From a virus: a stretch of DNA of 53,521 nucleotides. The notes beneath the pieces were generated by a model, which was not told where the DNA came from, made no database searches, and saw only the letters and a program-made list of their open reading frames with translations. The position numbers were made by a program, and so were the translations under genes. Of this stretch, positions 7,511-15,138 are shown in pieces; the first letter of the stretch is position 1, and each line of letters starts with the position of its first letter. Location of the stretch: positions 1-53,521 of the IMG/VR virus record IMGVR_UViG_3300020281_000034; one strand, given 5' to 3'.

Positions 7511-8083
7511 ATGACAGAATTAATTGAAGGTATACTAAAGAAAACTGGTGGTAAAGATAGATCAATTCGTTGGTTTCGTGAGAAAGTCAAAGAGTTGGGT
7601 GAAGTACCACCACAAAGACTTATTCGTGAAGGAATAGTTACAGCCAGACCTACGTTTGGTACTATGAACTTTTTTATGTATAGTCCTAAGAATAAAGACA
7701 ATGTTGACATACTACCATATTATGATAGATTTCCTTTAGTCATGCCCATTGAACAATATAACAATGGTTTTCTAGGTTTAAACTTTCACTACCTATCCAT
7801 ACCCATGAGATTAAAACTTCTAAACATCATTAGTGAATATGCAAGTAATGATAAGTTAGATGAAACTACTAGAATAAGATTAACATGGAATAGAGTAAAA
7901 AGAAATCCAATTGTAAAACCTACAGTAAAAAGATATCTTGCAGATCATGTAAGAACTGCATTTCGTAGAATTAATGCAGATGAAATGATGGTTGCAGTTT
8001 TATTACCTGTGCAAAGATTTGTAAGAGCAACTGAAACAAAAGTTTATGCAGACTCAAGAATGTCTGCAAATAGGAGAGGATAA
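7511..8083 (+). CDS. conserved T4-like virion/neck-cluster protein, function unknown
   Basis: 190 residues. FFMYSPKNKDNVDILPYYDRFPLVMPI, FLGLNFHYLSIPMRLKLL and the end LLPVQRFVRATETKVYADSRM are features I associate with a protein found beside gp4 in many marine T4-like genomes; I know no demonstrated role for it. It overlaps the next gene by one base (TAATG). The start is set by AGGAG and by the late promoter. Confidence 0.7.
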   Translation: MTELIEGILKKTGGKDRSIRWFREKVKELGEVPPQRLIREGIVTARPTFGTMNFFMYSPKNKDNVDILPYYDRFPLVMPIEQYNNGFLGLNFHYLSIPMRLKLLNIISEYASNDKLDETTRIRLTWNRVKRNPIVKPTVKRYLADHVRTAFRRINADEMMVAVLLPVQRFVRATETKVYADSRMSANRRG

Positions 8084-8727
8084 TGGCTGCACTAGATGAA
8101 TTTATTGCAAGTTTTAGTAAGTATGGTGGACACGCACTTGCAAATAGATTTGAAGTAAAAATAACATCACCACCAGCGATAAGAGATCCTAACGCAGATA
8201 AACACGTATCATTTAGAGTTGAAGCGTTCACCATGCCAGGTAAAAACATAAGAACTGTTACAAATGAAACAGTATATGGCCCAACTTATGAAATGGCTCA
8301 AGGATTGACATATGCAGAAGATATAAGTATGACATTTTTTCTATCAGCAGAACATTTTGAAAGACAGTATTTTCTAAAATGGCAAGATCTTGTTGTTAAA
8401 CCAAATAATTACAATCTAGAATATTATAATGAATATGTTACACCAATAGAAGTTTTTCAATTGGGAAAAAATGGTTTACCTCTGGCTGGTCTTAGACTAA
8501 ATGAGTGTTTTCCAAAAACAGTTGGTGCAATAGAGTTCAGTGCTCAAAACATGGACATTGCAAGACAAGAAGTTTCTTTTGTTTTCAAAGATTTTGTTTT
8601 TATAGATGCAGATGGAAAAGTAATGGATAATAGTGATAATAGAAAATTTGCAACTACGAATGCACCCATAACTAAAGCTGGGCCTAAACCAACAAATCTT
8701 GGAACATCACAAATTCCATATCGTTAA
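8083..8727 (+). CDS. tail-tube-fold protein (gp19/gp54-like)
   Basis: 214 residues. FEVKITSPP, VEAFTMPGKNI, TYEMAQGLTYAEDISMTFFLSAEHFERQYFLKWQDLV and MDIARQEVSFVFKDFVF follow the beta-sandwich plan of the T4 gp19 tail-tube family. The protein is larger than T4 gp19 (163 aa), with an extra C-terminal tail. Its place between gp4 and gp26 rather than next to a sheath gene suggests a baseplate-proximal tube or tube-initiator role, but it could also be the main tube subunit. Confidence 0.65.
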   Translation: MAALDEFIASFSKYGGHALANRFEVKITSPPAIRDPNADKHVSFRVEAFTMPGKNIRTVTNETVYGPTYEMAQGLTYAEDISMTFFLSAEHFERQYFLKWQDLVVKPNNYNLEYYNEYVTPIEVFQLGKNGLPLAGLRLNECFPKTVGAIEFSAQNMDIARQEVSFVFKDFVFIDADGKVMDNSDNRKFATTNAPITKAGPKPTNLGTSQIPYR

Positions 8728-8748
8728 ATTATAGGAGAAAATTAAATT

Positions 8749-9453
8749 ATGGCGTTACCAAAGTTAGCAACCGCTAAATATGAATTGACATTACCCTCTA
8801 CAGGACAGAAAGTAGAGTTCAGACCCTTTCTTGTAAAAGAAGAAAAAATGTTAATGTTAGCACAACAAGAAGGAAGTCAACAATCTTTAATACGTGCAGT
8901 ACAGGATCTTATTGATGCGTGTACGTTTGGTAAGTTAGATTCAAAAAAATTACCAACATTTGATATAGAGTATGTATTTTTACAGATTAGATGTAAGTCT
9001 ATTGGAGAAACAGCTACTGTCACAGTAATTTGTCCAGATGATGAAGAAACAAAAGTAAAAGTAGATGTAAATCTATCAGAAGTGCAATGTGTTAAAGACA
9101 AGAATCATACTAACGATATAAAAATTAGTGATGATGTAGGAATAATATTTGATTATCCAGAAATAAGTAAAGTTGTAAAAATCACAAGTGGAAAAAATGA
9201 TGCAGCTGCAACTTTTGATGTTATTAAAACTTGTGTTAATCAAATATATGATACAACAAATGTGTATACTAGAAATGACATAGAGGATAAAGATTTAGAT
9301 GATTTTATTGAATCAATGTCACATGAACAATTTATGAAAGTGCAAAGTTTTTTTGAAACTATGCCTAAAGTGAAACATAAAATAACTGTAAAGAATCCTA
9401 AAACTGAAGTTGTAAGTGATTTAACATTAGAAGGACTACAAGATTTTTTCTAG
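8749..9453 (+). CDS. 26: baseplate hub assembly protein gp26-like
   Basis: 234 residues. The opening LPKLATAKYELTLPSTGQKVEFRPFLVKEEKMLMLA and the central FLQIRCKSIGETATVTVICPDDEE with Pro-Asp pairs match the T4 base-plate protein family (gp26). These act as chaperones in hub assembly, analogous to lambda gpG. AGGAGAAAATTAAATT precedes the ATG. The frame ends at a TAG directly behind a T_TTT_TTC heptamer, and a coherent extension follows in the -1 frame (see next entries). Confidence 0.8.
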   Translation: MALPKLATAKYELTLPSTGQKVEFRPFLVKEEKMLMLAQQEGSQQSLIRAVQDLIDACTFGKLDSKKLPTFDIEYVFLQIRCKSIGETATVTVICPDDEETKVKVDVNLSEVQCVKDKNHTNDIKISDDVGIIFDYPEISKVVKITSGKNDAAATFDVIKTCVNQIYDTTNVYTRNDIEDKDLDDFIESMSHEQFMKVQSFFETMPKVKHKITVKNPKTEVVSDLTLEGLQDFF

Positions 9454-9564
9454 TAGCCCTCTCTCATAATACGTTGGAAAACTATTATCAATTAAATTTC
9501 CAACTTATGCAACATCACAAGTATTCTTTAACAGAACTAGAATATATGATGCCATGGGAGAGGG
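9444..9564 (+). promoter_or_regulatory. candidate -1 ribosomal frameshift signal
   Basis: The heptamer T_TTT_TTC (9444-9450) is in the correct phase (X_XXY_YYZ) and abuts the gp26 stop codon at 9451-9453. Six nt later CCCTCTC (9457-9463) can pair with GAGAGGG (9558-9564). Inside that, GTTGGAAA (9473-9480) pairs perfectly with TTTCCAAC (9497-9504). Slippery site, spacer and nested stems are the three parts of a programmed frameshift element. Confidence 0.65.
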
Positions 9565-9647
9565 AGATATACACTAAATTACTTCTTCAATGGTTAGATG
9601 ATGAAAAAACCGCTGAAAGACAAGCGAAAGCAGATGGAAAAAGATAA
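9451..9647 (+). CDS. -1 frame extension of gp26 (tail/hub chaperone long form)
   Basis: After slipping, translation would read LVALSHNTLENYYQ and continue through MQHHKYSLTELEYMMPWEREIYTKLLL to a TAA at 9645-9647, adding about 65 residues. The pattern 'sLtELe-mmpwEReiY..LL' resembles the C-terminal domains of long-form tail-assembly chaperones (lambda gpGT type). No ribosome-binding site or good start codon lies at its head; the only in-frame ATG (9507) has none. This supports expression as a fusion with the 8749-9453 product. A separate gp51-like gene is the alternative. Confidence 0.65.
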
Positions 9648-9666
9648 ATAGAACAAGGAGAACACT

Positions 9667-9789
9667 ATGGATTGTACTTGTAATAATAAATGTAAAAAAT
9701 GCAATCATGAATGTCATTGTGAAAAACAATGTGAAGAATGTGTTAATGATGTTTGTACTGGTTGCGAATGTGATAATTGTAACTGTTAG
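9667..9789 (+). CDS. 40-residue Cys-rich, metallothionein-like peptide
   Basis: 13 of 40 residues are Cys (positions 3, 5, 9, 12, 16, 18, 22, 25, 30, 33, 35, 38, 40), in C-x-C, C-x2-C and C-x3-C spacings, with Lys, Asn, Asp/Glu and two His between. This density and spacing are those of metallothioneins or other metal-cluster peptides. AAGGAGAACACT gives a strong ribosome-binding site. It sits between gp26 and the tape-measure gene, so it is expressed with tail genes. A GATAAATA late-promoter variant lies 16 nt upstream. Metal binding is inferred from composition, not from a known family. Confidence 0.7.
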   Translation: MDCTCNNKCKKCNHECHCEKQCEECVNDVCTGCECDNCNC

Positions 9790-9842
9790 TGGTAGACTTT
9801 ATATCACTCAAACATCACTTGGATTATAGAGAGGAAAGTAAA

Positions 9843-10169
9843 ATGGCTGCACAAAAGAAATTAGAAAAAGGTTCACAATATGCAGATTTTGATGTGGACG
9901 GCGATGGAATAGTAAGTGATGAGGAAATTGAGATGAGCAAAGAAATGATGAGATTAGAGAATGAAGATAAAAAGGCCGATGCACAACGTAACATGGCGTG
10001 GTTTGCATTGTTTGGTATGTTGTTGTATCCTTTTTCAGTAGTTCTTGCAGAGTGGATTGGATTAGATAAAGCGAGTGGTATACTAGGTGATATGGCTCCA
10101 ACATATTTTGTATCAGTTGCAGCCATAGTCGCAGCTTTCTATGCAAAAGAAACCTTTGCGAAAAAATAG
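9843..10169 (+). CDS. EF-hand membrane protein
   Basis: 108 residues from the ATG at 9843, chosen because GAGGAAAGTAAA precedes it; a longer frame from a GTG at 9789 has no such site. Residues 17-28 (DVDGDGIVSDEE) are a textbook EF-hand calcium loop. Two hydrophobic helices follow (about 50-70 and 85-102), with a charged C-terminus. Predicted to be an inner-membrane protein with a cytoplasmic calcium-binding head. The role inside a tail operon is unknown. Confidence 0.7.
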   Translation: MAAQKKLEKGSQYADFDVDGDGIVSDEEIEMSKEMMRLENEDKKADAQRNMAWFALFGMLLYPFSVVLAEWIGLDKASGILGDMAPTYFVSVAAIVAAFYAKETFAKK

Positions 10170-10178
10170 GACAGAGAA

Positions 10179-12053
10179 ATGGTAGAAGTAAGTTTTGGTG
10201 GCGCTAAAGATTTCAAAACCTTAGTTTCAGAACAACAAGCAAACAATAAAGGTCAAGAAGGACTTTTGAAAGTATTAGAAGATATATCTGATACTCAAAA
10301 TCAAATGGCCCAAGCACAAGGTGTTGAACTGCAAGACAAAAACAAAACTGATGCAAAAGAAACAGAAGATAAAAGAGAACAACTGTCAATATTTAAAGTT
10401 ATAAAAAAAGGTATCTTTAGTGTTACCAGTGGTGTAGGTAATCTAACTGGTATTATAGAAAAAAGTGCATTAGATTCTGCAAAAAAAGCAGGTACTAGTC
10501 TTTTAGGTATTGCAAAAAAGTTCTTGTTTGGTGGTGCTCTAATTGCATTATTAGGGTTTCTGGATAGTGAGGAATGGCCCAAGATAACAGAAAAAGCACT
10601 TGCAATTGCAGATGGTATAAAAAAGTTTGTTTTAAGTCCTTTTTGGCCTGCACTAAAAGATTTTGTATTTTCACCATCATGGGAAGAATTAAAAACTTTA
10701 TTTAGTGATTATACTGTTGAAATGGGAACAATAAGTGCAGTTGTAGGTACTTGGGCGATAGTTAAAATAGTTGGTATCGTAACAAAACTTGGTGCAGCTT
10801 TTACTGCAATCGCTGCTGGTCTAACTGCGATTGGTGGAGTCATAGGATTAGGTGCAGCTGCTACTGGTGCAGTTATCGTTGCAATAGTAGCAGGAATTTT
10901 GTTAACTGCAAAAGGATTGTATGATGCATTTAAAAGTTTTATGGATACTTGGAAAGAAACTGGTAGTATTATGGAAGCGATAAAACAAGCTGGTATAGAA
11001 TTTTATTCTACTATCATAGGACTTCCACTTGATTTATTAAAAGATCTAACGTCTTATCTCTTAAATGCACTTGGATTTGAAGAGATAGCTGCAAAACTTG
11101 ATAGTTTTTCTTTTGAGGATATTATCAATGGATTTCTACAAAATGTAAGTGATTTTATTAGTAATATGTTTACTGCAGCCATAGCTGCATTTACTCCATC
11201 AGATGCATTTATTGAAAGAATAACTGGTATATATGATGACCTTGTAGGATTTTTTACCTCTATACCAGACACAGTAGGTCAAAAAATTGAAGATATAAGA
11301 AGTTTCTTTGCAAACCTAAATCTTTTTGGTAGTATTAGAGAGTTCTTTGAAAACCTAGATCTTTTTGGTGATATTAGAGAGTTCTTTGCTAACTTAGATA
11401 TTTTTGGTAGTTTACGAACTTTTTTAACCACATTTGACCCATTTAAAGATGTAAGAGATGTATTAGCTAACTTAAAACTACCAGAACTTCCAGACATAAG
11501 TGAATTGTTTGAAAAGACAGTAAAAAAAGTTACAGATTTCTTTGGTGGTTTATTTGATATAAATGTTAAAGATATTGCAAGAGCAGTTATACCAGACTTT
11601 TTAGAGGGGTACATACCATTTTTGAAAAATGATACACCAGTTGAAGAAACAGTTCAAGAACCAGCTGATGTTGAATTAGAAGAATTAGTAAAAACACCAA
11701 CTGATGAACAAAAAAGGATTCAAGTTCAAACAGAAATACAAGAAGCAAAAGATAGAATTGCAAGATCAGAGTCTGGTGAAAATGTTTACAAAGGTCTTGA
11801 TTACAAAGGAAGAAATCAAGATAGAAAACTTGTCGAACAATTAACTACAGAGTTAAAAACACTATTAGGTAGTGCAGTTGCACAAGCAAATAATGAACTT
11901 GCAGAAGAAAAAAGAACTGGTGGTGGTAGTCCAATAATTACTAATAATAATGTTGTAAATAATAATAATGTAAGTGGTGGTGGTTCTGGTGGCCCAGCTG
12001 TTCCTTATCCTGTTAGAGATTTAACCATTCCTAATTTTACATTTCCTATTTAA
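10179..12053 (+). CDS. 29: tail tape-measure protein, gp29-like
   Basis: 624 residues (T4 gp29 is 590). It has an N-terminal charged coiled-coil part and long hydrophobic helices rich in Ala/Gly/Ile (about 105-130 and 180-265). A repeated amphipathic block (FFxNLxLFGxIREFF) and a low-complexity Asn/Gly tail follow. Size, hydrophobicity and position directly after the gp26 chaperone pair support the tape-measure role, which sets tail length and is ejected into the host. Sequence identity to T4 gp29 is not obvious by eye. It ends 1 nt before a convergent gene with no terminator between. Confidence 0.7.
   Translation: MVEVSFGGAKDFKTLVSEQQANNKGQEGLLKVLEDISDTQNQMAQAQGVELQDKNKTDAKETEDKREQLSIFKVIKKGIFSVTSGVGNLTGIIEKSALDSAKKAGTSLLGIAKKFLFGGALIALLGFLDSEEWPKITEKALAIADGIKKFVLSPFWPALKDFVFSPSWEELKTLFSDYTVEMGTISAVVGTWAIVKIVGIVTKLGAAFTAIAAGLTAIGGVIGLGAAATGAVIVAIVAGILLTAKGLYDAFKSFMDTWKETGSIMEAIKQAGIEFYSTIIGLPLDLLKDLTSYLLNALGFEEIAAKLDSFSFEDIINGFLQNVSDFISNMFTAAIAAFTPSDAFIERITGIYDDLVGFFTSIPDTVGQKIEDIRSFFANLNLFGSIREFFENLDLFGDIREFFANLDIFGSLRTFLTTFDPFKDVRDVLANLKLPELPDISELFEKTVKKVTDFFGGLFDINVKDIARAVIPDFLEGYIPFLKNDTPVEETVQEPADVELEELVKTPTDEQKRIQVQTEIQEAKDRIARSESGENVYKGLDYKGRNQDRKLVEQLTTELKTLLGSAVAQANNELAEEKRTGGGSPIITNNNVVNNNNVSGGGSGGPAVPYPVRDLTIPNFTFPI
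11285..11470 (+). repeat. in-gene tandem repeat in the tape-measure gene
   Basis: Four or five units of about 15-17 codons encode variants of IREFFxNLDLFGD/SIRSFF. Neighbouring units are nearly identical in DNA (TTTTTGGTxxTATTAGAGAGTTCTTTG occurs twice). Unit number could vary between relatives and so change tail length. Confidence 0.7.
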
Positions 12054-12054
12054 T

Positions 12055-12537
12055 TTACCAAAGACCTCTTCTTACACCAGCTGCATAAATGAGTAAACCC
12101 ATTGCAGTAGCAGCGATTCCTAATACAACTACAACTGCGATTATCTCAATAACTTTTCTTCTCATCTCTTGTTGTGCATAAATCGCTTGTTGTCTTTTCT
12201 TTCTAATATCTGCTTCAGTTCTAACCAATTCATCCCATGCAGACATACCTCTTGAAAGTATAATGATTTGTTTGAGTTGATCTCTCATATCTTCTGCTTT
12301 TTTCTTCGCCATGAATGTTTGCATAGCCTCTTCTTCAACTGAACCAGCGGCGAACAGTTTTTTAAATAGTGGTGGTCTTTTACTATATTCCTCACACTTC
12401 TTAATATCAGATACAGCGCCCATCCAACGTGACAAATCACCAGCCATGGACTCTACATCTCTTCCGACTTCAAAACCTTTTTTAATTGTTGTGAAGGCAG
12501 CTGTGGCAGCTGCCAAAGCTGTAACTGGATCTATCAT
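12055..12537 (-). CDS. conserved phage protein with C-terminal membrane anchor
   Basis: 160 residues. The N-terminal helix is Ala-rich (DPVTALAAATAAFTTIKKGFEVGRDVE) and is followed by a charged central coil. One C-terminal transmembrane segment (IAVVVVLGIAATAMGLLIYAA) ends in VRRGLW. I associate this type with marine T4-like genomes next to the tail genes; function unknown. GGAGAGAGG precedes the ATG and gives the longest match (9 nt) to the loop of the small RNA at 21488-21577. Confidence 0.65.
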   Translation of the reverse strand: MIDPVTALAAATAAFTTIKKGFEVGRDVESMAGDLSRWMGAVSDIKKCEEYSKRPPLFKKLFAAGSVEEEAMQTFMAKKKAEDMRDQLKQIIILSRGMSAWDELVRTEADIRKKRQQAIYAQQEMRRKVIEIIAVVVVLGIAATAMGLLIYAAGVRRGLW

Positions 12538-12576
12538 CCTCTCTCCTTTAGATCACAGTACTATTTAGGGATAAAA

Positions 12577-12605
12577 AAAAGTCAGAGATACTCTCTCTGA
12601 CTTTT
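12577..12605 (-). terminator. intrinsic terminator after gp32
   Basis: A perfect 12-bp stem (12577-12588 with 12594-12605, core AGTCAGAGA/TCTCTGACT) with a 5-nt loop. It is followed on the minus strand by an unbroken run of eight T. It ends the gp32 transcript, although the symmetric A/T flanks would let it work in both directions. Confidence 0.85.
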
Positions 12606-12627
12606 TGTCACATTATTTTGTTTTGAT

Positions 12628-12642
12628 AACGAATTATTCGTT
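12628..12642. repeat. 15-nt palindrome AACGAAT-T-ATTCGTT
   Basis: A perfect inverted repeat (7+1+7) spanning the last codons and stop of gp32. Each half carries ACGAAT, the core of the promoter octamer ACGAATCA found at six promoters in this window. It could be a protein-binding site or chance overlap with the coding sequence. Confidence 0.4.
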
Positions 12643-13524
12643 AGCAAGTTTCTCAAAATAGTTCATTGCATCATCATCTTCACTTGTTGATGCAAGTTCT
12701 GGAGCTGGTTCAGATTTAAATGTTGGTTTAAAATCTGTACTATCTTCCTCAACCATTTGAGCAGCAGACTTACCTGTAGTTACAGAACCTGTAAGGACAG
12801 CATCAAGACGAGTCTTCAACTCATCATAAGATTTGAAATTAGATGGTGCAGTAAAATCTTTTAGTGAATACTGTGTATTCCAGATCTTTTCCATCTCATC
12901 ATCACTATCGTTTAGTTTAGATGGTTTATCAAATTCTGATTTATCATAGTTCCAATAACCATCAACCTTACGAATTTTCAATTTGAAATTTGCACCTTCC
13001 CACAAATCAAATGGATTGATAGGAGTTTCATCTTCAAATGCAGGCTGCATCGCTTCACTAAGTTTGTCAAATATTTTCTTTCCATATCTGAAAAGAAATA
13101 CTTTACCTTGATTACTAGGATTTACACTATCACTTACTACATAAATGTTTGAGTAGTATTGTAATTTGCGTTTTTGTTTACGAGCAATTTCTTTATCGCT
13201 CTCAACACCAGAGTTCCACAACTGTGTGTTATACTCTGAAACAGGGTCTTTCTGATTAATGGTGGTAAGAGAGTTCTCTATATACCATTGACCAGTAGGC
13301 CCTTGAAACGCATGATTCCAAACACGAACCCAAGGCATTTCCTCATCCTTAGATGCTGGTAAAAATCTTATAACTGCATAACCATTTCCAGCTTTGTCAA
13401 CTTGTGGTTTCCAAAGTCTTTCATCTACATAAGATTTTTTATCTGTGGTTGGGGTTTCGTCCTTTTGGACTTGTGCAAGTAATTTGTCCAGACTACTCTG
13501 GTTTCTAAGTGCTGAAATAGACAT
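12634..13524 (-). CDS. 32: single-stranded DNA-binding protein gp32
   Basis: 296 residues (T4 gp32 is 301). The N-terminal basic SALRNQSSLDKLLAQV corresponds to the cooperativity region. The core has WKPQVDKAGNGYAVIRFLP, VRVWNHAFQGPTGQWYIENSLTT and YYSNIYVVSDSVNPSNQGKVFLFRYG. The C-terminus is acidic with a final SEDDDAMNYFEKLANE for partner binding. The cysteines that bind zinc in T4 gp32 are absent (DPVSEYN where T4 has CPVCQY), as I recall for other marine relatives. It is a single-gene unit with its own dual promoter and terminator. Confidence 0.93.
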   Translation of the reverse strand: MSISALRNQSSLDKLLAQVQKDETPTTDKKSYVDERLWKPQVDKAGNGYAVIRFLPASKDEEMPWVRVWNHAFQGPTGQWYIENSLTTINQKDPVSEYNTQLWNSGVESDKEIARKQKRKLQYYSNIYVVSDSVNPSNQGKVFLFRYGKKIFDKLSEAMQPAFEDETPINPFDLWEGANFKLKIRKVDGYWNYDKSEFDKPSKLNDSDDEMEKIWNTQYSLKDFTAPSNFKSYDELKTRLDAVLTGSVTTGKSAAQMVEEDSTDFKPTFKSEPAPELASTSEDDDAMNYFEKLANE

Positions 13525-13594
13525 ATTATTCTCCTATGTTAATATATGTTTTTCGTATGTTTAAATATGTCACTTGATTCATAATATATAACTT

Positions 13595-13625
13595 TATTTA
13601 TATCATTTACACAATTGAATGTCAA
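13595..13625 (-). promoter_or_regulatory. overlapping sigma70-like and late promoter of gp32
   Basis: TTGACA (13620-13625), a 17-nt spacer ending TGA, then TATAAATA (13595-13602). Its first six bases serve as the -10 and all eight match the T4 late element. The same DNA can thus be used early and late. The leader is about 65 nt. Confidence 0.75.
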
Positions 13626-13631
13626 TATATT

Positions 13632-13988
13632 TTAGTCATCTTTTTCGTGTAATGATGGGGTATTTTCGTATGTACCAGTAAACTTAATTCCAAGTTCTTG
13701 TGCTTGTTCAAAAGTTAACTTGTCAAATTTCTGAAAATGTTCTTCTTCCCTTTCTACAAGAGCTTCTTGAATTGACTTATCCGATTGAACATCATGATTA
13801 GTACCAATTCTTTCTAGTGTATCTTCTACAGATGGTTGATTGTCATGACTTGCAGCCCATTCTGCATAAGTCAATCCTTCTGTTATCTTACGAATTTTTA
13901 TATCTTCTATAGTTTGTTCTATGAACGAAACTTCTTCTTTTATTTTTTTAAGACTTAATCTAAGTCTAGTGTATTCATCTCTTTCCAT
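13632..13988 (-). CDS. hypothetical acidic protein
   Basis: 118 residues. A coiled-coil N-terminus (RLRLSLKKIKEEVSFIEQTIEDIKIRK) is followed by an acidic half with no known motif. It overlaps the end of thyX by 14 nt and so is coupled to it. I do not recognise the family. Confidence 0.6.
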   Translation of the reverse strand: MERDEYTRLRLSLKKIKEEVSFIEQTIEDIKIRKITEGLTYAEWAASHDNQPSVEDTLERIGTNHDVQSDKSIQEALVEREEEHFQKFDKLTFEQAQELGIKFTGTYENTPSLHEKDD

Positions 13989-14715
13989 TTAAATTCTCCA
14001 TCATTGGAAATATTTTTGAAATTTCGATTGCACAACCTTCTGCAACTTGCATATGTTCTTTCTGTGTACCATTTGCAGTTCTTAACTCTATGTAGTGTAC
14101 CCATGATCTTAGTGTTCCATTCATAAGTATTCTACTCTTAGTCAAACCCTCTGGTAATACTACACGAGCTTGTTCTTTTGCAATACCATTTTTTATCGCC
14201 CATTCATAAACTTCTTTAGATTGTTTGATAATACCATGTTGTTTGCGTTGCCATTCAGTTATGAGTTCTTGTTTTGATTGATCCAATTGTATTGATGGAT
14301 CATTTTCTATTTCTATAGAGTTTTGTCTATTAGTACTGTCTTGTAATCTACACTCACGTACAGTAAATGCATCACCCATATCATTTGGATTTGCATATCT
14401 TTGACTAAACTCTTGAAATGAGAAACTTCTATGTCTTACAATTTGGTGTGCGATATCTCTTGTTGTTTCTATCTCTATGCAAGCGCTAGCCATCTCCAAT
14501 GGCGACCAGTGTTTGTGTTTAATGAGATATAAGATAAGTTTCTGCGCTGTCTTTTTGTTAAATTGGTTTGATGGATTGGAAACACGAGCACAGTACGAAA
14601 TGAGATCTTGTACATCTGTTAATCCTTCTTCTGAAAAATTTTCTGTTGGTGTCGAGTACGACACTAGTTTTACGTTTGGTGTCAAGTTATTTATTCCTTG
14701 TTTTTCGGTCACCAT
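13975..14715 (-). CDS. thyX: flavin-dependent thymidylate synthase ThyX
   Basis: 246 residues. The ThyX signature RHR-x-x-S-x6-S-x-R is present (RHRSFSFQEFSQRY, from residue 94). It is preceded by HWSPLEMASACIEIETTRDIAHQI and followed by RVVLPEGLTKSRILMNGTLRSWVHYIELR, the substrate and flavin-binding helices. It makes dTMP from dUMP with methylene-tetrahydrofolate and FADH2. Together with the class II RNR and the nucleotidase it forms a nucleotide-supply set. GAGG lies before the ATG. Confidence 0.95.
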   Translation of the reverse strand: MVTEKQGINNLTPNVKLVSYSTPTENFSEEGLTDVQDLISYCARVSNPSNQFNKKTAQKLILYLIKHKHWSPLEMASACIEIETTRDIAHQIVRHRSFSFQEFSQRYANPNDMGDAFTVRECRLQDSTNRQNSIEIENDPSIQLDQSKQELITEWQRKQHGIIKQSKEVYEWAIKNGIAKEQARVVLPEGLTKSRILMNGTLRSWVHYIELRTANGTQKEHMQVAEGCAIEISKIFPMMENLNGKR

Positions 14716-14718
14716 ACT

Positions 14719-14916
14719 TTATTTCGCCTCTTCACAACTTAACTGTACTGTGTAATATTCATTAGTTTCCCACCAAGACCAATTATCTAGATTGGCCTTT
14801 TTATTACATTTTTCAATAGTCATAGGTTCATTTAGAACATATTGATTTCCTATATAGACCCAATCAGTTCCATTATTACCCCATAATGAAACTACAAGTA
14901 CAAATAATTTATCCAT
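14719..14916 (-). CDS. small protein with hydrophobic N-terminus
   Basis: 65 residues, beginning MDKLFVLVVSLWG, which could be a short signal peptide. The rest is polar with two Cys (MTIEKCNKKANLDNW and YYTVQLSCEEAK) that could form a disulphide in the periplasm. It lies 3 nt before thyX. No family is recognised. Confidence 0.5.
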   Translation of the reverse strand: MDKLFVLVVSLWGNNGTDWVYIGNQYVLNEPMTIEKCNKKANLDNWSWWETNEYYTVQLSCEEAK

Positions 14917-14925
14917 TATAAATCC

Positions 14926-15138
14926 TCAATTAACCTTTCTTTTTTGTTTAAAAGATCTTAAAGAAGTTATCTCTTCAACTCTTTTAGATAAAACTTGATC
15001 ACGTTTAATTAATTCTGCATTATCATATTCCAGAGTTTTTATCCTACCTTTTAGCTCATTCATTTTTGCACGATAAAAATCTCTTTCTCTAACAAGTTTA
15101 CTTTTATTATTAGAGTGCATTTCTTTTTCCACGATCAT
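14926..15138 (-). CDS. coiled-coil protein
   Basis: 70 residues from the ATG at 15138, chosen because AAGGAGAT directly precedes it and it overlaps the gp59 stop as ATGA. The sequence is one long charged helix (RERDFYRAKMNELKGRIKTLEYDNAELIKRDQVLSKRVEEI). It may act as an oligomeriser or chaperone; no function can be assigned. Confidence 0.6.
   Translation of the reverse strand: MIVEKEMHSNNKSKLVRERDFYRAKMNELKGRIKTLEYDNAELIKRDQVLSKRVEEITSLRSFKQKRKVN

Noticed and set aside
9789-10169. GTG start at 9789 for the EF-hand membrane protein
   Set aside because: The ATG at 9843 has an excellent ribosome-binding site, and the intervening residues look like read-through of non-coding leader.
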